A DNA stretch of 64,000 nt from Microbacterium paraoxydans. GTDB taxonomy: Bacteria; Actinomycetota; Actinomycetes; Actinomycetales; Microbacteriaceae. Where the stretch lies: assembly GCF_020524545.1 (NCBI RefSeq), contig NZ_JAIVLG010000002.1, positions 1-64,000 of the forward strand, in the 5' to 3' direction. Positions 52,607 to 60,813 of the stretch are shown here, piece after piece. The position numbers and the translations under genes were made by a program. The number at the start of each line of letters is the position of its first letter. Within the stretch, counting starts at the first letter, position 1. The notes beneath the pieces were generated by a model. The model searched no databases. It saw nothing but the letters and a program-made list of their open reading frames with translations, and was not told the DNA's origin.

Positions 52607-53278
52607 ATGCATCCCACCCCTTCGCCCGACCCGTTGCTGATCCAAGTAGTGGGTGGAGGCGACGGAGCGCCGTGGTGGGGCGTGCCGGTGATCGCTGGGG
52701 TCTTTCTGATCGTCGGCGGGTTCCTTTCGTACTTGTGGACGCGATCTAACGACAAGCGACGAGGCGACCGAGAGCGCAACGACGCCCTCACCGAGGAACT
52801 TGTGGAACTGACTGCCGAGTTCGTCGCGCTCGGTAGCAAATTCAGCACGCTGGCTGAGAAAAGCCTAGTCACACCCTTGGATGAGTTCTTACCCGAGCTA
52901 GTCCATCAGAGCACGGAGCTCATCGGGCAACACTCAGTCCTCTTCAACCGCGCTCGTCTAGTAATGCCTCAGAGCATCCAACTGGCTGTGCAGAAGTACT
53001 CAGCGGCCTGTATCTCTCTGACGTTCCCACCCTTCGGGGAATCAAGCATGACTCCCCGAATGAACAATTACGTGCAGTCTGAACAAGACCTCGTCAACGC
53101 ACTGCGGCGTCTACGCGGCCTGACGGATCTCGCAACGACTGGCGGCATCGATACACAAGAGAAGCGCATCGCCTTCGCGGACCGCGTTACGGATCAGCTC
53201 GTCAAAACGATGAACGACAACGGCATCGAGATTGTAGATGGCGAGAAGAAGCCGACAGAGCCTCCGACCGTCTCATGA
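52607..53278 (+). CDS. Single-span membrane protein of the island
   Basis: A 223-residue protein with a short outside N-terminus, one membrane helix (VPVIAGVFLIVGGFLSYLW, residues ~27-45), a charged stop-transfer (TRSNDKRRGDRERND) and a ~170-residue mostly helical cytoplasmic domain. TAGATT lies six bases before the ATG (leaderless). Its start is only 37 bases from the divergent, frameshifted gene. The family is not recognised; a membrane-anchored sensor or effector would fit a defence island, but nothing in the sequence proves this. Confidence 0.7.
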   Translation: MHPTPSPDPLLIQVVGGGDGAPWWGVPVIAGVFLIVGGFLSYLWTRSNDKRRGDRERNDALTEELVELTAEFVALGSKFSTLAEKSLVTPLDEFLPELVHQSTELIGQHSVLFNRARLVMPQSIQLAVQKYSAACISLTFPPFGESSMTPRMNNYVQSEQDLVNALRRLRGLTDLATTGGIDTQEKRIAFADRVTDQLVKTMNDNGIEIVDGEKKPTEPPTVS

Positions 53279-53391
53279 CACAAGAAGAGCGCCCCTCTCG
53301 GAGCGCTCCCGGGCGCTTCGCTGACGAGTTACCCCACAGACCCGTATTCGCGTTCGGTGCCGATAAGTGACCCTCGTGACTAGCATCCTGA

Positions 53392-53868
53392 AGAGATCGC
53401 GGCCAGCCGTTTGTACAACTCATCAGCGAGATCGACCAGTTGTCTCCGGAGCGACTGGGCAGCGTCATTCCCGCATCACCAAGGCTGACCCTTGAGATTG
53501 TTGACGACGGTATGGTGCGGTCGTTGCCGAGATGGCGAACCAAGTTGTTGGCCCACAGTCTGCAGGTCTTGCAGGAACCTACGCCCCGGGACCTGCTTTC
53601 GATCGCGTGAATCCTTCTGCGATATGCGGACCTCAGCGACGACCAGGCGGCGGAAGTCGCAGCCGGCATTCGAAAGGCTCTGGATGCCGAGTCTGTTGCT
53701 TCTCGTGCTACAGCCCTTGCTCTGCAAGAGCATGTTCCTGACACTGCGGATGAGATGCAGCTCGGTCTGCGAGCCGAAGACGCTCGCGCGCGTGTTGAGG
53801 GCCCCTATCTCGAAGCCCTGTGTCGTCAGGAGTCATATGAGTCGGCGGCTCGTTACGGATGCCGATGA
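53392..53868 (+). pseudogene. Decayed gene with an in-frame stop
   Basis: In one frame the translation is coding-like on both sides of a TGA at 53608-53610: upstream PFVQLISEIDQLSPERLGSVI and LPRWRTKLLAHSLQVL, downstream ILLRYADLSDDQAAEVAAGI and LGLRAEDARARVEGPYLEAL, ending at 53866-53868. No start codon is found at its 5' end, where the frame begins after a stop at 53389. It is best read as a 5'-truncated gene with a nonsense mutation. Family not recognised. Confidence 0.5.
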
Positions 53869-53871
53869 GGG

Positions 53872-54210
53872 GTGACTGGGATGCGCGTGCCACGGGGCGA
53901 ACTGCGCATCGGGGACAGCTTTCGTCGCAAGATCGACTACGGGCTCGCGCACTCGTCATTCGGAGTGGTCATCTTATCGAAGTCATTTATTGCGAAGGGA
54001 TGGCCCCAGTATGAGCTCGACGGGATCGTCGGTTTGTCCGTGGCCGGGAAGCAGCGCATGCTGCCGATCTGGCACGAGATCTCCAAGGACGAAGTCGAGG
54101 CCAACTCTCCGTCTCTCGCTGACAAGATCGCTCGGACGACGGTGGTGAGTACGATCGCTGAGATCGCGGACGAGGTCGTCGCCGTAGTTCGCGATGCAGA
54201 TGCTGCCTAA
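53872..54210 (+). pseudogene. C-terminal half of a TIR domain
   Basis: The 112-residue reading frame matches only the second half of a bacterial TIR domain: ELRIGDSFRRKIDYGLAHSSFGVVILSKSFIAKGWPQYEL, with the NAD-cleaving glutamate in PQYEL, then LPIWHEISKDEVEANSPSLAD. The first half, which should hold the strand-helix with an ISHAS-like motif, is absent upstream in all frames I read. It is therefore probably a dead fragment of a TIR effector gene rather than a working NADase, although the fragment itself has no stop. Confidence 0.6.
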
Positions 54211-54320
54211 CCCAATAGACGGCCGCGTCCAACGCGCTGGCTTCTCGTGCATCAGCGAGGGCGCCCTGGGTGGCGTGAATGCGACAGCCCTGCGAGACAG
54301 CTGAAGGTTCTGACAACTTC

Positions 54321-54387
54321 AATGAGACTAGATCTCCGATTTGCGGACTTCGGAATCCGCAGGATTGCAAGGGGTCCCTGTCTCATT
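54321..54387. repeat. Nested inverted repeat at the right edge of the island
   Basis: aatgagac (54321-54328) and gtctcatt (54380-54387) are perfect inverted repeats; between them tgcgga (54342-54347) pairs with tccgca (54356-54361). The structure lies where low-GC accessory DNA gives way to core-like sequence and could be an insertion-element scar or attachment site. The surrounding 54211-54538 stretch holds no convincing gene. Confidence 0.4.
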
Positions 54388-54538
54388 TCCGGTCAACTCT
54401 CGTGAGATCGGACAGGCACACCCTGTCCGTGTGCTGGGCTCGGTGGTCGCGCCACAGGAACGGCGGCCCAAAATGAACCTCTCGAGGTCTCGTGCGATCG
54501 GACGATGGGCATCACTGGGCGGGCGGCTTCCGAAGCCG

Positions 54539-55513
54539 TCAGGTGAGTCGCTCGCGGTCAACGAGGTGAGCGGCGAGCCGCTCGATGGTGCGCGTGAGCT
54601 CGGCCGGTTCGATGACTGTCACCGGAGCGGTGATTGCTATCTCGGCAACAGTCATCGCGAGCCGGCCGAGGTCTTCGCCGCGGATTCTGACTATGCAGCG
54701 TTCGGCCTGCGCCTCTTTCACGGTGTGATCGGCCCACTGGAGCACGCCCTCGACATCGGCCAAGGGCGAATGAACGACGAGTGTCGCGTCGTGATCGCGT
54801 CGTGTGTCGCCGATCGAGCTCGCGACGAAGTCCGCCGCATCTCCACCTGGAATCGTGCGGGGCGTGAAGTGGCTGCCTACCGGCCGCGGCTCCCGGATCC
54901 GGTCCAGTCGAAACGTTCTCCAATCATGCTGGTCTCCGTCCCATGCGACGAGATACCACCGTCGCCCGGCTGTGACAAGCCGGTGCGCCTCGACGCGCCG
55001 ACCGCTGCTCTCGCCGTCATTTCGCCGGTAGTCGAAACGCACATGCTCATGGTCACGACAGGCTGCGGCGAACACGCTCAGCGACTCCGGGTGGATGATG
55101 TCGTCATCGACTGCCCGCCGCAGTGAGGCGACGCTCGAATGCAGCGCTGACACGCGGCGGCGGAGCCGGTAGGGCAGGAGCGCTTCGATCTTCGCCAGCG
55201 CCCGCAGCGACGTCTCCTCGATCCCGCTGACGGCGGCTTCAGCCGCATGGCGCAATCCGATCGACACCGCGACGGCCTCCTCGTCGTCGAGGATCAATGG
55301 AGGCAGGTGCGCTCCCGCCGCGAGCCGGTAGCCGCCGTACCTCCCCGAGATGGAATCGACCGGATAGCCGAGTTCGCGCAGGCGGTCAAGGTCTCGGCGC
55401 ACCGTTCGTTCGGTCACTCCGAGCCGCGCTGCAAGTTCGGCGCAGGGCCAGAAGCTATGGGTCTGCAGAAGCGACAGCAGTTGCAGCGCTCTGCTGGTGG
55501 AATCAGTTCGCAT
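54539..55513 (-). CDS. WYL-domain transcriptional regulator (YafY-like)
   Basis: A 324-residue regulator: N-terminal HTH_11 winged helix (ALQLLSLLQTHSFWPCAELAARLGVTERTVRRDLDRL), then the GYPVDSISGRYGGYRL hinge, a WYL ligand-binding domain with RRWYLVAWDGDQHDWRTFRLDRI, and a WCX C-terminal part. WYL proteins sense nucleic acids or small molecules; some control defence islands, but this one faces away from the island and diverges from an epoxide hydrolase-like gene, its likelier target. Confidence 0.87.
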   Translation of the reverse strand: MRTDSTSRALQLLSLLQTHSFWPCAELAARLGVTERTVRRDLDRLRELGYPVDSISGRYGGYRLAAGAHLPPLILDDEEAVAVSIGLRHAAEAAVSGIEETSLRALAKIEALLPYRLRRRVSALHSSVASLRRAVDDDIIHPESLSVFAAACRDHEHVRFDYRRNDGESSGRRVEAHRLVTAGRRWYLVAWDGDQHDWRTFRLDRIREPRPVGSHFTPRTIPGGDAADFVASSIGDTRRDHDATLVVHSPLADVEGVLQWADHTVKEAQAERCIVRIRGEDLGRLAMTVAEIAITAPVTVIEPAELTRTIERLAAHLVDRERLT

Positions 55514-55622
55514 GAGCTCAGGCTGCCGAGGATCTAGGACATTCCGTGTCCAGGATGCTCCATACGGTCCGAGTAGCCGCCGATCCAGTCCTGCGATCGG
55601 TGCCGAACTCGAAGGAGCATCC

Positions 55623-56573
55623 GTGAACCCGTCCGATTTCCCCGACCCCATCCTCATCCCCGTCAACGGCATTGAACTCGAAGTCTTTGAGGTCGGGCGA
55701 GAGAATGCCGAGAACCCCATCGTGCTGTGCCACGGATGGCCCGGGCACGCCTCCGTGTGGCGGAATCAGGTGTCGGCCCTCGTCGCTGCGGGCTATCACG
55801 TCATCGTCCCGAACCAGCGTGGTTATGGCAATTCCTCGCGGCCGACTGACGTGGCGGCCTACGATATCGAACATCTCTCGGGCGACCTTGTCGCACTTCT
55901 CGATCACTACGGATACGACAGGGCGATCTTCGTCGGGCACGATTGGGGTGCGAGCGTCGTCTGGGGGCTGACCCTGTTGCACCCGGACCGTGTGGACAAG
56001 GTGATCAATCTGAGCCTGCCCTATCAGGAGCGCGGAGAGACTCCGTGGATCGAGCTCATGGAGGCCGTGCTCGGCAGTGACTTCTACTTCGTCCACTTCA
56101 ATCGACAGCCCGGTGTCGCGGATGCCGTGTTCGATGAGAACACGTTCCGGTTCCTTCGCAACCTGTACCGGAAGAACGAACCCCCTCGGCAGCCTCAGCC
56201 GGGGATGGAGTTCATCGATCTCGCCCGGGCGGAGACGCCACTCGGTGAGCCCGTCATGAGCGACGACGAGCTCGCCGTTCTCGTCTCCGCTTTCGAAACC
56301 TCGGGATTCACAGGCGGGGTGAATTGGTACAGGAACCTCGACCGCAACTGGCACCTGCTCGCCGACGTGGACCCGATCATCCACCAGCCTGCACTCATGA
56401 TCTATGCCGACAGGGACATGGTTCAGAAGTCGGCGACGCTCGCGGACTTCGTGCCGAACGTGGACGTCGTCAGCCTCGACTGCGGGCACTGGATCCAGCA
56501 GGAAAGGCCCACCGAGCTCAACGAGGCAATCTTGAGCTGGCTACGACGGCAGGACGCAACGCCCGAAGACTAA
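55623..56573 (+). CDS. Alpha/beta hydrolase, epoxide hydrolase-like
   Basis: A 316-residue enzyme with the oxyanion motif HGWPG, the nucleophile elbow GHDWGAS (Asp nucleophile, as in epoxide hydrolases and dehalogenases), a cap domain (~residues 130-220) and the catalytic histidine in LDCGHWIQQERP. The acid is probably the Asp in MIYADRDMV. GTG 55623 follows aaggag. It is divergent from the WYL regulator gene. Substrate not determined. Confidence 0.85.
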   Translation: MNPSDFPDPILIPVNGIELEVFEVGRENAENPIVLCHGWPGHASVWRNQVSALVAAGYHVIVPNQRGYGNSSRPTDVAAYDIEHLSGDLVALLDHYGYDRAIFVGHDWGASVVWGLTLLHPDRVDKVINLSLPYQERGETPWIELMEAVLGSDFYFVHFNRQPGVADAVFDENTFRFLRNLYRKNEPPRQPQPGMEFIDLARAETPLGEPVMSDDELAVLVSAFETSGFTGGVNWYRNLDRNWHLLADVDPIIHQPALMIYADRDMVQKSATLADFVPNVDVVSLDCGHWIQQERPTELNEAILSWLRRQDATPED

Positions 56574-56697
56574 TCCACGCGCGGAGGGCGGAGTACGAGA
56601 GATCTTCGGTTTCTCACTTTCAGGAAATCCCCGATGAGGTCGGACACACGCCCGGTCGGTATGCTGCGGATGTCGTCCCGACTCTGATGGAGGCCCC

Positions 56698-57696
56698 GTG
56701 GCACCTCGCGATCGTCCTGCTCCTGCATCTCTCTACTACGACGACGTCGTGGCCGCCCTTCCGCGACTGGAGGGGCGGACCGTGGCGATCACCGGGTCGA
56801 CGAGCGGCACCGGCGCCGTCCTCGCCCGCACGGCCGGTCGCCTGGGCGCCCGAGTCGTTCTCCTCAACCGGCCGTCGAGGCGCGCGGAGGCCTCCGTGGA
56901 CTCCCTGCGCGGCGAGGGCATCGATGCGACGCAGGTGGACTGCGATCTGCAGTCGTTCGCGAGCGTTCGCTCCGCGGCGCCCGTGGTCCTGGACGCTGCC
57001 CCCTCGGGCATCGACGTGCTGTGCAACAACGCGGGTGTCATGGGGCTCCCAGACCGCGCGACCGTCGACGGATGCGATGTGCAGATGCAGACCAACCATC
57101 TCTCGCACTTCCTGCTGACCTCTCTCCTCTGGTCGGGTCTCCGACGCGCCGCGGCGGAGCGTGGCGACGCGCGGATCGTGAATCACTCGAGCGGCGCCCG
57201 CCGCGGCGCGGCGCTCCAGGCCCGGTACCTCGAGCGCAACGGCGGCGACCTGGGGGGCGACGGCTTTCCCGGACTCGGCAAGTGGCGGCGCTATCAGCAG
57301 TCCAAGCTCGCCAACCTGCTCTTCAGCTATGCACTGTCCGACCGGGTGCCCGCGGACGACCGCGCGCGCGGCATCAAGGTGCTGGCCGCCCACCCGGGCC
57401 CGACGAACTCGGGCCTGCAGTCCAAGACCGCGAACGACGGCGGGACACGTCTGCTTGACCGTTACATCCTGGAACGTACCCTCAAGGTCGCCCACTCCGT
57501 CGAGGACGGCGCTCTCGGCATCATCCGCGCATCCTTCGACGCGAGCGCCGAAGACGGCCAGTTCTACGGGCCGGCAGGCAACGGCGCTCCCGGGCCTGCC
57601 GTGCTGCTTCCCGCCGAGCGCGCCCCCGAGTCGGAGAGACTCCTGTGGAACGTGAGCCTCGCGACGACAGGTCTTGTCGAGTACTTCACCGACTGA
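56698..57696 (+). CDS. SDR family oxidoreductase (retinol dehydrogenase-like)
   Basis: A 332-residue SDR with cofactor motif TGSTSGTG, CNNAGVMG, a serine in VNHSSGARRGA and catalytic YQQSKLA. The QTNHLSHFLLTSLL segment and the length place it near the retinol dehydrogenase/protochlorophyllide reductase-like group used widely in actinobacteria on lipophilic substrates. GTG 56698 follows tggaggc. It lies on the same strand 125 bases after the hydrolase and may be co-transcribed. Confidence 0.85.
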   Translation: MAPRDRPAPASLYYDDVVAALPRLEGRTVAITGSTSGTGAVLARTAGRLGARVVLLNRPSRRAEASVDSLRGEGIDATQVDCDLQSFASVRSAAPVVLDAAPSGIDVLCNNAGVMGLPDRATVDGCDVQMQTNHLSHFLLTSLLWSGLRRAAAERGDARIVNHSSGARRGAALQARYLERNGGDLGGDGFPGLGKWRRYQQSKLANLLFSYALSDRVPADDRARGIKVLAAHPGPTNSGLQSKTANDGGTRLLDRYILERTLKVAHSVEDGALGIIRASFDASAEDGQFYGPAGNGAPGPAVLLPAERAPESERLLWNVSLATTGLVEYFTD

Positions 57697-58198
57697 CCAG
57701 CTGCAGAACGGCTTGTTGCGGGAGCGAGGATCTGGCGCGCAATCGAGATACCCACAGCGTTCGAAGAAGCTTCGCGAGTTCTGCGTCACGTTTCGGTCTC
57801 GCCGGCGTCATGTTGGCATGGGCCCTCACTCCCTCACTCCCCAGTTGAGGACCCGTGCCCGTGGGGACGGGCAGCGGTAGCCGCCAGCTGCGGCCCGCAG
57901 ATGGTCGGGGTCGACTTCTCCCCGTCGGCCCCGACCATCATCGTCGACCGCCGCACTGACCGATGAGCGAGGCGAGAGCTTGGGTCTTGTGTCCAGCATC
58001 GGCACCAAGAGTGCGGATGCCAGCCTGACTTCTTCGACGGCGCAAGACCTCCCTACCCTGCAGCCGCAAAAAAACTTTGCCGAGTCGCGTCACGAACGCT
58101 TGCCGCGCGTATCCGGTAGGCGAAGAGGTCACTGGGGCGACATACCCACGTGTGCCATAGGGGGCCGGTTGGCCCATGTCAGGGAGGGAGACGTTCAG
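57697..58198. other. Gene-free stretch between the SDR gene and the pilus operon
   Basis: About 500 bases without a supported gene. It contains the 57900-57939 hairpin, a direct repeat ccctcactccctcactcccc near 57822-57842, an A7 run near 58068 and, at the right end, the pilin ribosome site (agggagggag, 58181-58190). Parts read like degraded coding sequence, but I could not assign them. Confidence 0.5.
57900..57939. terminator. Long hairpin upstream of the pilus operon
   Basis: gatggtcgggg (57900-57910) pairs perfectly with ccccgaccatc (57929-57939), with an inner cgac/gtcg continuation. Lying 200 bases after the SDR stop it may insulate the pilus operon from read-through, or be part of a degraded mobile element. 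Confidence 0.5.
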
Positions 58199-59719
58199 GT
58201 GGCTGAACGCAACAAAACACAGCGAGTGCTGTCGATCATGGGGGTGACGGCACTCGGCCTGGGCGCAGTGATGAGCGCAGGCACGGCCGCATATGCGGCC
58301 CCGCAGGACTACGGGAACATCGATCCGGATCGCACGGGTTCGCTCACCGTCCACAAGTTCCTGCACCAGGACGGCGACGTCGAGGGAGACATCTCCACAG
58401 CACCTGCCGACGGTGACTTCAGCGACCCGGTCGCGGATGTCGTGTTCACCGCGTACCCGCTGCTCGAGGGTGGGTCGCCGCTCGACCTGACCGTGCCGGA
58501 GAACTGGGATGGGTTGAGCGACCTCACTCCGGGAGCGGCCTGCACTGCCCCCGCTGGATATACGCTGGGTGCGCCGCTGGAGCTTCCGGCGACGGATGCG
58601 CAGGGCGCGGCGACCATCGATCTCTCGATTGGCGTGTACCAGGTCTGTGAGACGTCTGCGCCGGCGAGCATCGTTGATCGCGCGACGCCGTTCATCCTCG
58701 CGGTGCCCATGCCCTACGAAGACGGCTGGGTCTACGACGTTCACGCCTACCCGAAGAACGGCGAAGGCGCGATCGAGAAGACGGTCGACCCGCAGCAGGA
58801 CACCGGACTCGGAGCGGTAGTTCGCTTTCCCGTGACGGTTCCAGTTCCTACGATGCAGCAGGAGTGGACCGGCTTCGCCATCCGTGACACGCTGGATGAC
58901 CGACTCGAGCCCATCGCCGCTGGTGACGTCGAGGTCACTGTCGATGGTTCGCCGCTCGACTCGTCGTTCTACGAGGTCACCGTCGACGGCCAGCAGGTCA
59001 CGATGGACTTCACTGCGGCGGGTATCGCGTGGTTGAACACGGGACCCAACGCACAGGTCGGCGCCGAGATTCAGGTCGTGTTCGCGGGCACCGTCGTCGA
59101 GGTCGGCGATGGCGTGATCGCGAATGAGGCTGAGCTGTGGACCAACAACCCCGGTTTCGACCCGGATGGGCAGCCGCCGCTGCCCTCGAACGAGGTCAAC
59201 ATCTACTGGGGCGAGCTGGAGGTTCAGAAGCGCAGCGCTGGGACCACCGGCTCCGAGGGGCTGCTCAACGGTGCGACCTTCGAGGTGTACAACGCAGCAG
59301 ACCCGTACGCGGCTGACTGCACGTCTGCGGAGGCGGCCGGGAACCCCGTGTCCGTCAACGGCGAGACCGAGTTCACGTCGACCGGAACCGGTGTCATCAC
59401 GATCGCCGGCCTCTTCGTGAGCGACAGCGTGAACCCCGTCATCGACGCGCCGCAGCGCTGCTACGTCCTCAAGGAGATCGCGGCTCCGGCCGGATACGTC
59501 CTGCCGGCCGACCCGTTCACCTCGGTGACGGTCTTGATCGGTGAGACCACCACCGCCGACAACATCGAGATCGAGAACACCCAGCAGGAGGTGCCGCCGC
59601 TGCCGCTTACGGGCGCGAACGGCCAGATGATCCTGATCACGGCTGGTGTAGGTGCGCTCGTCGTCGCGATCGGGCTGCTTCTGATGAAGCACCGCCGCCG
59701 CACGACCGTCGAACAGTAA
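58199..59719 (+). CDS. Sortase-anchored major pilin, SpaA/FimA type
   Basis: A 506-residue surface protein. A signal peptide (residues 1-~34, ending AAYA) precedes the mature part. GWVYDVHAYPKN is the pilin motif whose lysine is joined to the next subunit. A middle domain of the isopeptide-forming fimbrial type (FAIRDTLDDRLEP) and a C-terminal SpaA/Cna-B domain with E-box (YVLKEIAAPAGYVLP) follow. Then come the LPLTG sorting signal (468-472), a membrane helix and a KHRRR tail. GTG 58199 follows agggagggag. It is the first gene of the pilus operon. Confidence 0.9.
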   Translation: MAERNKTQRVLSIMGVTALGLGAVMSAGTAAYAAPQDYGNIDPDRTGSLTVHKFLHQDGDVEGDISTAPADGDFSDPVADVVFTAYPLLEGGSPLDLTVPENWDGLSDLTPGAACTAPAGYTLGAPLELPATDAQGAATIDLSIGVYQVCETSAPASIVDRATPFILAVPMPYEDGWVYDVHAYPKNGEGAIEKTVDPQQDTGLGAVVRFPVTVPVPTMQQEWTGFAIRDTLDDRLEPIAAGDVEVTVDGSPLDSSFYEVTVDGQQVTMDFTAAGIAWLNTGPNAQVGAEIQVVFAGTVVEVGDGVIANEAELWTNNPGFDPDGQPPLPSNEVNIYWGELEVQKRSAGTTGSEGLLNGATFEVYNAADPYAADCTSAEAAGNPVSVNGETEFTSTGTGVITIAGLFVSDSVNPVIDAPQRCYVLKEIAAPAGYVLPADPFTSVTVLIGETTTADNIEIENTQQEVPPLPLTGANGQMILITAGVGALVVAIGLLLMKHRRRTTVEQ

Positions 59720-59728
59720 GACAGCGAT

Positions 59729-59770
59729 CGTTCCGGGCTGGGACGGCACACGCCTTCCCAGCCCGGAACG
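59729..59770 (+). terminator. Intercistronic hairpin between pilin and sortase genes
   Basis: Perfect 15-base arms cgttccgggctggga (59729-59743) and tcccagcccggaacg (59756-59770) around a 12-base loop, 10 bases after the pilin stop. With no T-run it probably acts as a partial terminator or mRNA stabiliser, giving more pilin than sortase and tip protein. Confidence 0.75.
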
Positions 59771-59802
59771 TCGCCGAATGCAGACCAAGAGGGGAGATCG
59801 CG

Positions 59803-60813
59803 ATGCTGTCAGTGGACGCGCCGAGCGTGGATGTGCCGACCGTCGGCACCGCCCTTCGCGCTGATCGTCGTCAGCAGAAGGGTAGGCGCTGGAAGCCCGG
59901 CGGACTCACGGTCGTCATCGCGGTACTCGCCCTGGGCGGGCTCGGCGCCGGTCTGTATCCAATGACTGCGGCTTGGATCACGTCGTACAACCAGTCGAAG
60001 GTCCTCGTCAGCTACGAGTCGGCGATCGCGCACGTGGATCCGAGCGCGGACGTACAGCTACGACAGGCCCGGGAATACAACGACGCGCTGAGTGCAGGTG
60101 TCGTGTTGGGAGAAAACGCCAACATCCCTGTCGGAGACGGCACACTCTCGGACGACACTCTTGATTACGCCTCGATTCTCCGTGCGAGCGAGGACGGACT
60201 GATGGCGCGGGTGAAGATCCCGCGTATTGATGTGGACCTGCCGGTGTACCACGGCACCAGCAATGCGGTGCTCGATCGTGGCGCTGGCCACCTCGAAGGT
60301 TCTCACCTGCCGGTCGGCGGCATGGGAACGCGGTCAGTCATCACGGCTCACCGAGGTCTGGCGAACGCGACGATGTTCACCGATCTCGACCGGGTCGAGG
60401 TGGGTGACACCATTGTGGTCGAGACTTTTGGGCGCGTGCTGACCTACCGGGTCAGGGAGACCAAGGTCATCGAACCGGAGGCGACGGATACGCTCCGCGC
60501 CGAGCCCGGTGAAGACTTGGTGACTCTGATCACCTGCACACCGCTGGGCATCAACACGCACCGGATCCTCGTGACGGGGGAGCGAGTCACGCCGACTCCG
60601 GAGAGCGACGTCACCGCGGCCGGTCACGCACCGGTGATCCCGGGCTTTCCCTGGTGGGCGGTACTGGGCGGAGGTGGCCTCGTGTTGATCTCCGCGTACC
60701 TGATCCGTCAGGGATTCGTGGATTCGCGCGCACGTGCTGCTCTTGGAAACACAGACACAACGAAGGACGAGTCTCGCATCGATGACGTGCGAGACCAGGG
60801 GGAAACGCAATGA
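59803..60813 (+). CDS. Class C (pilus-assembling) sortase
   Basis: A 336-residue membrane enzyme with helices near residues 35-60 and 285-305. The catalytic triad is visible: His183 in ITAHRG, Cys245 in TLITCTP and Arg254 in THRILVTG. It cleaves LPXTG-type signals and joins the threonine to the pilin-motif lysine. The lid motif seen in many class C sortases (DPW/DPF) is not obvious, though a linker (residues ~95-125) occupies its place. The ATG follows gaggggag. Its stop overlaps the tip-protein start. Confidence 0.9.
   Translation: MLSVDAPSVDVPTVGTALRADRRQQKGRRWKPGGLTVVIAVLALGGLGAGLYPMTAAWITSYNQSKVLVSYESAIAHVDPSADVQLRQAREYNDALSAGVVLGENANIPVGDGTLSDDTLDYASILRASEDGLMARVKIPRIDVDLPVYHGTSNAVLDRGAGHLEGSHLPVGGMGTRSVITAHRGLANATMFTDLDRVEVGDTIVVETFGRVLTYRVRETKVIEPEATDTLRAEPGEDLVTLITCTPLGINTHRILVTGERVTPTPESDVTAAGHAPVIPGFPWWAVLGGGGLVLISAYLIRQGFVDSRARAALGNTDTTKDESRIDDVRDQGETQ

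Noticed and set aside
57938..59788. 616-codon minus-strand frame opposite the pilin gene
   Set aside because: The pilin has signal peptide, pilin motif, E-box and LPLTG; the opposite frame is a shadow.
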